In this document: piece by piece, positions 13,785 to 27,479 of the stretch | How positions within the stretch are numbered: the stretch's first letter is position 1 | Layout of the letters: each line of letters starts with the position of its first letter | Source: Brugia malayi | Lineage: Eukaryota; Nematoda; Chromadorea; Rhabditida; Onchocercidae | Assembly (NCBI RefSeq): GCF_000002995.4 | Contig: NW_025062479.1 | Location: 3,641,221 to 3,705,220 of the forward strand | DNA: 64,000 nt | Direction of reading: 5' to 3' | The notes under the pieces: model-generated | The model's input: only the letters and a program-made list of their open reading frames with translations | Database searches by the model: none | Told to the model about the DNA's origin: nothing | Program-made: the position numbers and the translations under genes

Positions 13785-14644
13785 CTGAATTGTTCGTTGT
13801 TCTTATTTTGTCTAAATACTGTCTCAACGTGGACAGTAATCAAGTAATGGTCATTAGGCCGTCGACCTTTTTTGAGGTCTTTTATCACTATTAGTACCAC
13901 GTAAAATAAACGACAAGCAATTTTGTTCTATTTCCTTTTCCATTACCTGCTTATCCGCTGATCAAAATGATTGATACAAGTGGTATTTCAGAAGTAGATT
14001 TGATAAGTCGGAAAAACTCGTACCGCATAGATGTTTTGTATTTTTGCCTTTTTCAAGTATTCTTTTCAAGATTTTAAAATTGAGCTCATTTTCTTTCTTG
14101 TTATACGAATTCATTTCACTTATTATTGTGGTCTTTCATGGACAACAGCATTTCATCATAAACGAGCGTGCCTTTTTATCGTTTAGAATGAAATTCTTTC
14201 ATAGTTATTTATCAGTAAGATGTTGCATATCTCTCACTGCCTATTCCTAATGAAATGCTTGTGTCTCTTAAATTATTATTCCCCGTTATTTAAACTGTAT
14301 CGATTTCACTGATTACTCATTGGTTTCGTAATTCGGTGCAGGTTTACTATGCCATAAGAAAAAAAAAAATGAACACTTGCTGTAACATCAAAAGTAATCG
14401 ATTACTTAATTGGTAAACTGAACTAAAAAATTGAATTATTTCCATGTTCCTTAGTCTTTTTTTTCTGTCCTAAAAATGCCTGATGAAATTAATGAATGTT
14501 AACAAGCTTGAGAATTGGCAAAGAAAAGAATGAAGGCACTCCGTAGAAATTATTTTATGTGTTTTACCGATTACTGCTGAGCGACTACTATCAGTTATAG
14601 TAGAAATCCATTTCCACTCCGAGAGCTAAGTTTTGAAGATGCAT
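13785..14644. other. Intergenic between two converging genes
   Basis: Holds the 3' UTR of the ETS gene (AATAAA at 13905-13910) and the 3' UTR of the minus-strand membrane-protein gene. No further coding sequence is seen. Confidence 0.6.
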
Positions 14645-17600
14645 TTATAAACAGCTCATTGGATTCCAATATATCTGCTGAGTAAGATTTCCGACTTCCA
14701 GAATACCGGATGCGGTTGGTGGAATTGGATGTGGATGTAGTTTTTCCTGAACATAAACCATATTAAATGAAAAGTTTTGACTTCTTTCATAAGGTGCACA
14801 AATTAGAATAGATTGAGAGTCTTGTTCTATGAGGAGTACAAAAACATTATGGGACATTACCTCCACACAAATTTCCTTCAACGTGGGCACGGATATATTG
14901 CTCCGAGATTCCAGCTTATGAACTCGTAAATCATCTCTTCTTTCTGCAATTTTATATAAAAAAAGTGTTATTGTATCTTTTAACTATAAAAGGCATCTCT
15001 ACGACACATGCAGAATATGGAAATAATCAGACTTGGTCTGGTTATGATGCTGATTGGATAATCGAATTGGTGCTGGTCAGTATCCATTGTGGTGATACGT
15101 TGCTTACGAGTGTTTGTTGATGTTGTTGCTACCGTTGCTTCCGATATAATATCTTAAAATTAATATGATTAAATCTTTTCCAAAAATTATCTTATTTAGT
15201 TTTCATTCTCAAATCGTTACCTTTTATTGAAGTATCCTCCATATCTTTTTGCACCCTGTTTAGCGAACCATTTTCAGAGGATAATGTTTTAAGACTGTAA
15301 TAGTAATATATACAAACAATATGTATGTATGTATATATATATATATAATCATTCAAAGTTTCTCGGAAAAATTAATCTTTAGGATAATATAAACCAGAAA
15401 ATGCCATACCTCTTCTTTTCGTTACTTTGAGTATCCTGTGGCTGAACCTCAAAGCACATGCTTCCATTGTCATTCTCGGCAGTTTGGATAAACTTATCTT
15501 TTAAAAAAATAGTCTGTAGAGGTTTTTCGGCAGTTGTAGTGTACGGTCGACCACAGCTGTTGTAATAGACAAATAAGCATAGCCATCCAGTAGCGATGAT
15601 ACTAGCAGCTATACCAATTACAACAGCTAAATTTGAAATATTTAAATTTCGTATTAAAATGATGAAGCCTATTTTATCAGAATGTCCATTCAACTTTTGC
15701 TATGACTGAAACATATTTGCTAACATTATGCTTGCTCAGTTTCCTTTCTGATATTTACTCATCAGTCGAAAATCATTTTCTTCCAATACTTTTAGTATTA
15801 TTACTATTACGGCTTTGATTTTCAAGATAGAATGCATTATGTTTATCTCTTTCCATAGAATGTATTAACTGTTATCATCTGGTTGTTTCTATTTCAACTC
15901 TGATGACTTCCACGAAAAAAAAAAATGTTACCAATACTTTCAGTAATATATATTTTTAATGAAGATACTGTAATGCCACATGCACTACGAATAAATTCAT
16001 CTTACAAATTATTCATTGGACAAACTGTAGGATTGGCTTATCTAAACTTTTAAAAAACGAATTTCTTACACTTACCAACAATCCACCATTGTGATTTCTC
16101 ATCAGCAATTAGTAATAATGCTGAAAAGAATGCGTTTTCAGGAAACAAGTTTGTATACAAATGCAAATTAAAATTCCATTTTCTGTTTGGCATGCAAAAT
16201 TTGTTGTCAAATTTTTAAAAACTAGGAAAAAGCATTGATGAGCTGATGATTTTTAATTGTATCTATTTGCTTATGGATTATGGGCGAAGAATTTGATGAT
16301 GGAAAAGGCAGAAAATGATTAAGATCAAATACGAAAAGTCATAATCTGTACTTGTTATCGATTCAACAGGAATTCTTAGTCGTGCAGATATCCGAGGAAG
16401 AGATAAAAGCGATAAATCAGATACGACAATCTGTAATAAGAATACCTTACTTGAAGGACAAGCTTAAAAGTATTTATGTAAGAATTAGGATTCATATATG
16501 AAACAAGTTCGTAACAAAAATCTAGTATAATTATTATTTTATAATTATCTCTTCTTCAGCGAACTTTACAAAAATGCCATACAGGTTATTGTGTTACCTG
16601 GTACAATAATATTATAGCAAGTGGAAGTTTAACCTCTGCAGGAATTGGCTCATCATTATAAAGCACAACAAATGTCTGCGTACATGTTCGAGTTGAGCAT
16701 TGTGTTTTAAGTATCTAAAAATCTAACATTATTTGAATTGTTTAACAGATCAATTTTTGATCTTATTACAACTTTATGCGATTTATTTTTCAAGAACAAT
16801 ATGTTGACGTATATATATTCAAACAATATTCAAAAGTAATTCATTTCAATTAAAAACAAGGAAGTATTGTTCTTGCCTCATCATCATTAAAGTGAATTTA
16901 ATATGCTGTACTATCGGATTGCCAAATAAATTTCAATTAAAAATATTCTTCAAGATACCGTTTTCGTCAGGAAGCTATCGGTATATCATGTACATGTAGA
17001 TCTCCTAGTTCGTCTTTTAGAAAATTATGGATGAAATGATAGTAAGTTGTGAAAATCGCGATATTGTTTAATTTCAAGCGGAATTTGTTTGCTAATCATT
17101 TAATCATTAATGTTAATGTATTCAAAAGTTTAATTCATTTCATGTTCTGATTCTTCTAGTAAACAATAATTCTAAACTTATACTTACGTTTTTACTGATT
17201 CCTTTATTGTTTCAAAAGTGTATAAGCTAAGAAATTTAAATCAAACATTTCCATCCGTTGTGATGTATTTCAGCACATGTTTACATCTGAGTTACTATCA
17301 CTTACGAACTTCCAAGTAATATGTAAGTTTATGTAAGGATAAATGGCTGCTTACCTGCATGGTGGTGCAGCTGCTTGAATTATAAAATTACCCTTATTTC
17401 TGTCATATACATAGGTAATATATTGGATCTAATTTATCATTGTTGCCGACAACAGTACATCCTTTTTCATTGCTGTTTTAAAATTTATAACTACGTATAA
17501 TTCTCATTAAATGAATCTCTTCTCCATCAAAAAATCACCTCCTTCCAACCATGAAATATACGCTGTGATGATCTTCATTATGATAATGGTATCACAATCT

Positions 17601-20167
17601 TGTTTATATAATTTAAAATATTTTTTACTCTATTTACAATAACTTTTTGGATATATGAGATGAAATCTTTGTTTTTCACTAATAGGCTCATAATTATTAA
17701 TAGCCTTATCATATCTCGTGATATATTGGGAGCTCCTCAGCTCCAGTATTATCGTTATCATAATTTCTACCTTATTATCATATTGTAGTTATGTCATTAA
17801 CATAAATGTAGAAATTTCTGAATAAGTTTAGTCACAAGGAAGTTTTTTGAGGATAATAACATTATCAGTAGCTGAAATCCATCAAATAGGTCAGAGCTTA
17901 ATATCCTCCTTGGGTCTAGTATAGCTAGCTAGACTTTCATTGATTTCCATTCAATTCATTGCTGCTTATGTGCCATGACGCCATCGTAATGTGCTTCTGC
18001 ATTATTAAGTGCACATCACACACACATACACATACATGCATGCAAGTATATAACTTTTAATATTAGCCAAATAAACAGCCAAATGACTCCAATCTCCAGG
18101 ACTTCTGTGCACTATAATTATGCACAGTTGTTTCAGTTTTTCATTTAGAAATGCATCTTTAATTAGAGTCATAGTTAGATCATCTGCAAATATTGGATGA
18201 AATTAACGTGGCGCTGTATTAATGAGCCATAAAAACGCAAAAATGATTCGAACGGCAAATTGGTCAGTTCTTTACGTATGTTACGCTTAAGCTTTAACTT
18301 TATCGTGCTTTGTTCTAAAAGATAGCAGACCTGAACATCAACACTTTCATTGTTATTATTCTCGTTGTGATGCAAATTAAACGAATGCTTATAGTGTTTT
18401 GCCTGCTGCACTTCCATCGCTTCAATGATAACTTCTCGCCATCGCTTTTGTTCATCAACAGTGTTCTCCACTAGTTTCTTATCTTCCGCATTTAATGCTG
18501 TAATCAGTAAGAAACATAGTTACAACATCTTTGAAGAGAAATAATTTCGTGATAATGTTCTGTTGAATAATAGATAATGACCTCTTTGCTAGAAGCAGTC
18601 ACTTTTCAGAACGATCATTTAGTACGGTATTAGTTCCTTCGACCATAATACACGTTGAAATTAACCATGTTTGGGCTTATGAACATTAATTGTAGTACGA
18701 TATCAAGCCATTGCTACTTTTACTACTTTTAATCCAACCATCAATTAATTAGATTCCCGATGGATTATTTTAACTGATTACAACATGTAGAAAATATTCA
18801 AATTTCTTACTGGCTATGATTTGATATTGGTCTTCGTAATGGTTATACAAATGGTGATTATTGCAATAATAGCATGGAGTTGTGATCGTTATCCATAGTG
18901 TACTTCCTGAAAAACGCAGAGCTTATTTAAGCTATACAATTAATTGAAATATGGAAGTAAATGAAGTTAATGCCAGAATTGTATAAACATTTTGCTTAGT
19001 ATATCATAGGTAAGTAACAAATTGATTTTGCCCACCGTGCATTTAAACAAGCTTGTAATATACTAACCACCAAATCATCTCATTTACTTGATCTATCCGT
19101 TATAAACATTAACTAAATGAAAAAAGAATAGGACAACAAGCATTTAAATATAATTAATTTTTTTAAATATAATTAAGTATATTCCAAAGTTATTGTCAAA
19201 TAAATGCTTCGAAGTTAATTGTTTGTCGGCAATAAAAACCGAAATCTGTTATAGACAGCTTTTGCAATGCATTAAAAAAGTCTGAAGTGATCCCAGTTCA
19301 TTTTCTCATAAATCCTTATTGTTGTCACATACACTCGTATATAATTAATTTATATCCAATACGTATATAAGTAGTACTATGGATTTTATTATATGGAAAA
19401 ATAAGGCCCTAAGTGTCTTTATATTTGACCAGCAAAAATTGTCGTTTAGAGAATAGAGAGCCATGAAAAGCAAAAGAATTTTCGTTTAAACTTATGCAGT
19501 TTTGTCAATGATGTCGAATTGTAAAGAATATACTATTTATAAATTTTAAATTTTTTACAAAATAAGAATGCAAATGTTTGAACTTCAAATTTCTAAAAGT
19601 TAAGACATCACAATTTTTAATTTGTGTAAGCATTGCATTGTTAAATTACATTGAAGTTATTGGGATTATTTCTTCTAATCCTAGCAAAAGCTCTTAAGAT
19701 AAGTTATAATACTGGCATATATCTTCTCTCTTAAATTGCTAATTCTCGTTCATTTAATGAGAAAATATGATAACGATCAGCCGGTCATTATCATATTTTT
19801 AATGATTAGCCAAGATATAAGAGTTAATCTTTGACTGAGCAGAAACTTTCTGTGATCAATACTGGGGAGTACTTTATAAAAGGTACTAGAGGATTGTCCA
19901 TGATAGCTGATTCTCATCACCTTTTACCTGGCGTAAGAAAGTTTAAAAGTGGTAATTTAAGTAAGAAGAAAGAGTAATAGTCTGCTTTTCTGTACCTTTT
20001 CTTATTTTTTCATCAGCTGTTTTATTGCTCTGTTCTCCACTTTGTTGTTTTCGCTGATCGCTGACCACAACACATTTCGCAAACACAATGCATCCTTTTT
20101 TCATTGAAATATTCATATGAAATAAAATATGAATAACGATAACAGTCGTTGCTGGCATAATCTTCAT
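14645..20167 (-). CDS. Unrecognised single-pass transmembrane protein, 11 exons
   Basis: I do not recognise this protein. Phased exons: 19996-20167, 18811-18906, 18331-18497, 16598-16714, 16352-16430, 16076-16120, 15410-15626, 15221-15294, 15108-15152, 14861-14943, 14645-14746, for about 398 residues. The N-terminus has a short hydrophobic stretch (TTVIVIHILF) that may be a signal peptide. The presumed outer part (to about 225) has paired cysteines (GCIVFAKC, PCYYC, QCSTRTC), a charged segment with EDKKLVENTVDEQKRW, and a His/Asn-rich stretch. One strong membrane span lies at about 226-247 (VVIGIAASIIATGWLCLFVYY). The presumed cytoplasmic tail of about 150 residues is rich in Ser/Thr and charged residues and ends NPMSCL. 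A TTTACAG acceptor 3 nt before the ATG suggests trans-splicing. The chain of compatible phases supports one gene; the 1.6-kb intron at 16715-18330 could hide further exons. Confidence 0.65.
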
Positions 20168-20176
20168 TACCCTGTA
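20168..20176 (-). promoter_or_regulatory. Likely spliced-leader acceptor of the membrane-protein gene
   Basis: On the minus strand CATTTACAG is followed by GGTA and the ATG at 20167. It supports this start for the gene. Confidence 0.5.
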
Positions 20177-23100
20177 AATGTTATGAACACAGTTCTGTTT
20201 TTTTTTTCCAATTCGCAGAATTGAGAAAGATACGTATCCCTACAATACCTTTTTTGATAAAGTAGTTATAGTGCAAAGTATCTCTATATCTTAATCAATT
20301 CATAGCTGATATTAATTAATCTTGACCGGCTTTATTAACAACATCTGTAACATGAGATGTTTCTCATACAACATACATATATACACATACATATACACAC
20401 ACACAGAGACAAATGTCAGAACAAATTTAAATTCTTGTGGTTCTTTTGATTCAAAATGATGATATCCCACAGTTGTTGTCACGGTAACTGCTAATATTTG
20501 TTTGTGGCATAAGTCTAACTTGCTGATATTTGAAATCATTTTAACCCAATTCCTTACATTACCCGGGTTTGAAAAATATATGTATGGCTTATCAATACAA
20601 ACAAATTCGTTCCATTGCTGTTCTTGAAAGACTTATATCAATTTTGGAATTATTACCTAAACAAAAAATATAAGTTCTGAAGAGAGCAACAATTGTCAGG
20701 CTCTTTCAAACAACTCTAGAATGAGCTTCATATCAGATATTATGGTGTTAATGAATGGAAAAGTAACAGATAAACTAACAAAATAAGTTATAAAATGATA
20801 TTTTTGAAAAAAGTGAGTGTTAAATAATTTTTTTGTGTTTGACTATCAATAATAAAAGATTGGAATAAAAGAACAAAGCAGGAAGTGTTAAAACATTATT
20901 TATGACATGATTATATCTCGGTGCAGTTAGAGCATTAGAGTAAGTAATACAAAAATAAAATTTCAAAAAATTTGCTTCAACAATATGCTGTTGTAAACCT
21001 GGCATTTTAACTGATTTGCAAGTTAATGGTACGAATGGAGAGAGAGTAAATGAGGGGTGTCAAAGTTTAGTGTTCAACAAAGAAAGCCATTTTGGTGAGG
21101 GTTGTCATGGTAATTATGTGCAAGTAGCTTTCTGAGTTCAACGATACCTTGAAAGCTTCGCTAGTTATTTAAACAGTGCAGCTTACAACGATTTTTCCTT
21201 CTGCTGTTATTGCAACAAATATGCATTTTTGACATCTAGCTACAAAAATTTTCATTTTCTATTTTATTCCGCGACATAAACACATTCAACATTTTCATTA
21301 GATCTGGATATGGCTTCTTTGCCTTTGCTAAGTTTATTACAATATTATGATCTTATTATCAATATCGTTATAGCTTCGACGCTTCTATTATTTCTACTTA
21401 TTTTTGCCATTGTCACTTGTAATGGTTCATGTTATGCAATTTGATCTTCCCATGAATTATAACAATTTAAAAATTTTTTTTGTTGATTAATTGATAAAGA
21501 TAAAATCTTAAATAAGTGTACTTCAAGTAAAATGTTGCAGACTTTTTGCAAGACGTCAATTCTTCCACTCGTTTTTTTTTTTCGTACGTTCATTTTGTCT
21601 TTATTTCTCTTCTAACATAAAGTAAAGTGCGCTATATATATATATGCAGATAAGTTGTTGTGTGATGCGTGTCATAATTAGCATACTTCAGGAAGTGCCT
21701 GTTTTATATAGTTGATAACTTCTTAACTCACTTGAACTATTTAGAAGTAAGCAAGAAAAGATTATATAAGCATTAATTTCAATTTAGATTGAATCAAATT
21801 ATTTAAATCGAGAAATATTATGCCCTCTTAATTCCTAACACCTGATCAAGAAAAGGGCTTTTTCAACTTGTTCTTCACTTAACTAAATGTAAAATTTAAT
21901 GTATTGTATTGTTCTTATTGTGAATGTGGGATTATAAAATCAAATGGACCTCAGTGCTTTAGTTGGTCACATTTCAAGCAAATCTGGAGTGGTTCATTTT
22001 CATATTTATTTTAGTCAATTTAGTTGTTTCTTTCTCCTGTATTTAAATAGTGAGAAGCTTTAAATTGAAGATGGTCAAGTGGGCATGACAGAGTGCTTTC
22101 CTTTCCATGACATCGTCACCTTGAGTATTATTTGATATTGCGGGTGCTTCTTCCTAATCAAATAGAACATAGCACTCATTTCTTCCTTTTTTCCACCCTA
22201 TAATTTGTATGCTTATATTAATGTTGAGAATGAAATATCACTTTGCGAAACGACTATGAACTCTAATATACTTCCTAGAAGTCTTGATTTTGGAAAATAG
22301 GACGTAAAATGGTTATGTTTTTTCTTTCGTAGGGAAATTTATTTTATTTTTTTTGTAAAGTGTCAAGTTTTAATAGTATGATCTTCTCGATGTTTAATAT
22401 TGTCAAATCAATCAGTTCAAAACTTGAAAGCGTTAGAATTGTCAACGGAATTACCATAATCCCAAAGAATCCGGCTAATTCATTTTTAACTTTTGCTTCT
22501 CTGGAAATAAATTATGTTTTGAATTATTGAATCATTTGATAGGATCGGTTGAAAAGTGATGGTTTTATATTTTTTGAACGGTTTTTTTACAGATGCCCTA
22601 TAGGATGGATACGATAAGATGTAAAAATGTAACGAATTTAAGTATTTGCTTAGTTGAACTGATTAGAATGGAAGTTTCTTTGAAAACATTGCGCTTATAT
22701 CATTTCATTCTAATTTTTTCCGGTTTCAAACTTATCCAGTTAATGATTATGAACAATGAAGAAAGCAAGTACAATAACTATTCTGAGCTTGTTACTTGTC
22801 GGATTCAGGAATGGTTCTACCATTTTCAGTATAGGAACTGAAATGAACAGTATAGGGGATTTCTTTACTTTTGGAAGGCAATGTTGAAATTTCATTTTCG
22901 ATGTGATCTGTGATCTGTGCACGGATATACAAATACTGTGGATAACAGTCGACTAACGTCAAATATCTGTCAGGCACATAATTCTACATCATGTATGATA
23001 GCGATGTGGGATGAGATTAGTGATGAAAATCGCCATAGTGATAATGATGAATAATGTCCGTAACGATATGGCACACTGAGTGTAAAGTAATCGGCCTATG

Positions 23101-23240
23101 CGGTTTGTATTTCAGAGAACTGCCTTCATTTGAGGATAGTGGGTTCAAAGAAAGTGTGCTGTAGTGTGAATGACTAGATATTTGAATAAGTGAAGTGGGA
23201 CGCCAATGGAGAATGCTACCTTGGTTGCAAATATAGCAAT
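20177..23240. other. Intergenic, no supported gene
   Basis: AT-rich sequence at the start of the 10-kb gene desert between the membrane-protein gene and the innexin. Contains a short (CA)n/(TA)n stretch near 20370-20405 and small frames without motifs or splice partners. Both flanking genes read outward. Confidence 0.55.
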
Positions 23241-23356
23241 GTAGTAGCAGTAGCAGTAGCAGTAGCAGTAGCAGTAGCAGTAGCAGTAGCAGTAGCAGTA
23301 GCAGTAGCAGTAGCAGTAGCAGTAGCAGTAGCAGTAGCAGTAGCAGTAGCAGTAGC

Positions 23357-23432
<76 letters not shown>
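23241..23432. repeat. (TAGCAG)n / (TAG)n compound microsatellite
   Basis: About 20 copies of the hexamer TAGCAG run to about 23360 and pass into about 24 copies of TAG. The hexamer is TAG with every second copy changed to CAG, so the array probably grew from one TAG tract. Frames through it read as poly-Val/Ala on plus and poly-Thr/Ala on minus and are artefacts. Confidence 0.97.
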
Positions 23433-24878
23433 ACTAGTAATAAAAGAAGCAATTGCAATTACAAAACATGAGAAGGCATTTGGAGAAGCGAGAAGTGTAC
23501 GAGTTTCAACGGTAATGAAGTTAGCATATTCTTGATACTAAGAGTGAGCATCCAGTCATAGAGACACAACGTAGCAGAAGTAGATAGCTGGCTGGCCAGC
23601 TAGCCAAGGAGGCAAACAAAGGTGCTGCATTTGCTTCGTACACTGAATGCAATGGAAGCTTTCCTAGCTAAAATTTCATTTCCTAGTGTAAAGTTTTATC
23701 TAGTAAATTGTGTGCAATGCTCAAAAAGGCTTTCAGTCGTTATAGATTTTTACTCAACCATATCATATCACTCACAATTACTTCCCAAACTTTCTTTTCT
23801 AACTATTTCTTTCTACATTTGCTCTGAAAATACCTTTATCACTTTACTTTTTAGCTTTGAATTATCCTTCAATACTACTTTACACTATTTTTCATGTCGA
23901 AATTTATTCATAAAAAGATATGAATTATGAAGTTAAATTCATTTCCTAGTGTATATACATCAGTATATATTTGTATTTTATCTTCTCCAATATTCTAGCT
24001 TTCATTCATCCGAAAAGACTAGCGCACTTTTATCGCTACAACGAGTTGTTCTATAGGAATGAAACATAATGAAAAAAAAAGAAAAAAAGAATGGTGTCAT
24101 ATTGTTAACTGCTTTAATAATTAATTCGAAAATCCAAAAGAAGAATCACTGTTATTAAAAAAATTAAAATCACTCGCATGACGATTTCATGCATATAGAA
24201 ATAACTGCTTATAACTATTTACTGTTCCATTACCTGGCTGATATTATCCTATGTTTGCTATCCCTTTTCCAAATAAGTTTGCACATTTGGTCAGTACTGT
24301 CAGAAATCATTTCTTTGTTATAAATAAATAACAAGTAAGTTGCATTTAAAAAACTATGTTTACATCAAATGAACACTTTGTAGTTCCATTTTCTTGCCCT
24401 TTTTCATTTCACATAGTCCCACCACTTTATTTGCATTCGTTCTTGTCATGCAATTAAATCTGACTTTTTCATTTTTCTCGAAGATCCTATCTTTCTTTTT
24501 CTCTCTTTGTATTGTTTATTTTAAAGAGAAATTATTACCTGACTTCTTCTCAATACATTACATTTATATTAAACCAGAGATTGTAAATGTAAGCTTTTAC
24601 TCTTGAATACTGTACATCTATATACTATAGATCTCATATCTCTAATTCCACTATTTAGATTTTTTTTTTGATAGCAAGCTAATTATGGATGAATTATGCT
24701 GCTTCATCTTAATCATATTTTTGTTCAAGTATTCATAATTTTAATTGTTTTATTGTCATATCCTAATAATAGTGCAAGTTAGTTTTCTCTTTACTGGCTT
24801 TCACTCTAAGGATTTTCTAGGAGTCCCAATACAGCTGTTATATTGAACTCAAGTAATAACATGATAAAAGTTGTTTTA

Positions 24879-25550
24879 TTAGGTTGGTGCGAAAATAATT
24901 GCATTTTGAAAGTGCTCTAGAGCTTCTTCTTCGTTCAACCAACCATTGAACTGATGTCGCCAGTTTTCACTCAATCTAGTTCTCATTGTACGTCACATTC
25001 GATTGAGAAATGGTTGTTTGTTATTGCATGAAGTAAAAGAAGACAACAGTGCCAGACGATTTTTTTTTCATTCTTTTGGCTTATGTACACTAACTGGATC
25101 GAATTTTTCCGACCTTTTTAATTTGCATCAAATATCAAATAATCATAGAAAGTCGACGTTTGATCCTTGACAACTTTTCGTCCAGTTGTAAGAGGTCCAT
25201 GAATATTCCCAGTTGATCATTGTCAGTTTCCGATAATTGGTCACTGCATTTCTCAATTCAAAACTCTTGTTTCTTTCGTACATCGTTTAAACTATTGTAT
25301 TGTACCTCCCATGTGGATTCATTTTTCTCCATTTTTAATTTAAATAAAAAATCACTTTAATTTGGTTTCTATCTGATGTAATCTCCTTAGTCTAACATAA
25401 ATAAGCAGCAAATAATTATAGAAATTAAAGCAAAGAATGATCATTAAAATAATATTTAACATAAACACATTTATTTAAAAATATATCCTCGTACATAAAG
25501 AAACAAAGTTCAGTAATGCAAAAATCGCAATTACTTTTGCACTAATTTAA
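24879..25550. mobile_element. Decayed mariner-type (Tc1/mariner) element or MITE
   Basis: The left end TTAGGTTGGTGCGAAAATAA and the right end, read on the minus strand as TTAAATTAGTGCAAAAGTAA followed by TTGCG, are imperfect inverted copies of each other. Both resemble the classic mariner terminus TTAGGTTGGTGCAAAAGTAA. The element is about 670 bp, half of an intact mariner, and I find no transposase frame, so it is internally deleted or a derived MITE. Confidence 0.8.
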
Positions 25551-27448
25551 TTAATGATGCATCACTCACATAACAAATGAAATTGAAGTGGAATTAGGAA
25601 TGTTAAAAAGCTCTTTCGAATCATTTTGCTTTTCTGCTTGGTTACGAGCTGAAAAGTAAATAATGGAGCTGAAATCTGGAACCCGATTTCCCCAACTGAC
25701 TGAAACTTTTCTCAGCACTCATATTTCATAACTATACCATGACTATTAAATAACTAAAATATTAACAAAAAATCTCAATTCAAAACTACTTTTTTTCTTT
25801 GAGAAAATAAAGCTAAGAAATTTCAATTTATAAACAATAAATGATATGGGATATTTTGAGTGTTGAAAAGAGAAGGAGACAGCAGTAATAAGTTTTCAAT
25901 GCATCATTAAGCATGAAGGAAGCCTGAAATGGCTTAAAATGTCAACAAAATAATAACTGAGCTAGTATGAATTTTCTTCAACTTACAAATAAATCCGCAA
26001 GTTAAGTACTTTTAGAAATCATCTCAATGTTTTCCTAATCAAGTATTGTGAGTAATAAACAAATTCACCAGTTATTTGTTGAATTTTCAGTACCTATTTT
26101 TAGAAGCATAATCTTTAATTGATTTTATAAGGAAATTTTATTGAGTAATTATGTTATCAATGATTCTATATCTTTAATTAGAAGTTTCATTTGGTTTCTT
26201 AGTCTGGACTCGAAGATTTTCGAACTTTTCCTAGACACACATAATTCAATCATCAGAGATCACTGTATCAACATGGAAAATTGGTAAGGTGGTGAAGTGC
26301 TTTACACATTCATATATATTCATGAAAAATTATTCTGATTCAGTGTTAAATGTAGAATTAAAATTTTCAAAATAAACATTAAAGCAATTCATTGTGTTTT
26401 ATCAATCTTCTCATTGCATCTGTATTATGTCTCACTTTCCTTTAACTATGTCTGATTTACTTTTATAAGTTTTTAAAATTTATTTAGTGTTGATTATTTA
26501 ACACGAAACATAATTTATTCAATATTTTGTTCACAGTCGATTACATCCGTTGCAAAAGTAAGTGATAATGTGATGACACATACACACGCACATCCGTTTC
26601 GGTTTGTCTATTCGCAATGATGAAAAATGTTGTCCAAGGATTTGCTGATATTGACGCAATGTCAGCATCATATATGTACAGCTGGCACCATCATCACCAG
26701 AACTAGTATCCATATCAGTATTAACACTGATATCAACGAAACAGCTTAGTGTCGATAATAAGAAAGGAAGTTCTGGTGGTCGATAGGAAGAGTTCGAATA
26801 GATGAGCGTATTTGTGACATTGATATTTATGACTGGAGTAGTGGACAAATTAATGTGTGAAAGAAACGGAATTAATGTTTATATGCAAGAAGTGCTTAAG
26901 GGGAAGATGAGGATATGATGTGGGTTGGGTAAGGATAAGGGTAGTACGAGAGGCGTTTTGGAGAAAGGAGGTGAAATAAGTGAAGGAAAAGTGGACAAGG
27001 ATGTTGGAGAGGGGTGTTGCGTTGCTGTTCACTCATTGTCGCATGCTTTGGTTATTTACCGAGCCCAGTGAAAGGGACCAACTACATTGTATAAGACCAG
27101 CTACATTGTGTAGTTCCTCCTATGATGTCTAGGCCCGTATACGTAGCCCGATAAGTTAAGCCCACCCGATCAGCAATGTTCGTTCAGGAGAGCCATAAGA
27201 GGAGCAGGCTGGAAGAGAGGAAGGAAACAGCTTAGAAAGAACTCAACCCTTAATCTATTTTCATTTTGACTATTATTCACTGTTTACTCTGTTTTCGTCA
27301 TCGTCCACTCCCCGCCTCCTATTGTTTTTGTAGATACGAACTTGAAGCAGCAGGATCTGTTATACAAGTTACTTTTTCCAAATGCTAACAAACATACCGT
27401 TCACTCTTCCTCTTTGAAGACAAAGTACATCATTGCCATTCATCTATC

Positions 27449-27479
<31 letters not shown>

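Noticed and set aside
19763..19800. AAATATGATAACGA / TCATTATCATATTT hairpin
   Set aside because: AT-rich 14-bp stem with a mismatch; expected by chance in DNA of this composition.
20540..20575. TTACCCGGGTTTGA resembling the filarial spliced leader
   Set aside because: The match to the spliced leader is partial and no downstream donor plus Sm-site structure of an SL RNA gene is seen.
23190..23471. Poly-Val/Ala and poly-Thr/Ala open frames
   Set aside because: They are translations of the TAGCAG/TAG microsatellite.
26531..27032. Minus-strand frames of 105 and 60 codons as a possible gene
   Set aside because: They lie in different registers with no splice link and show no recognisable domain.
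27130..27200. AAGTTAAGC and CCCGATC near each other, recalling 5S rRNA
   Set aside because: The order and spacing do not match 5S rRNA and the flanks do not align.
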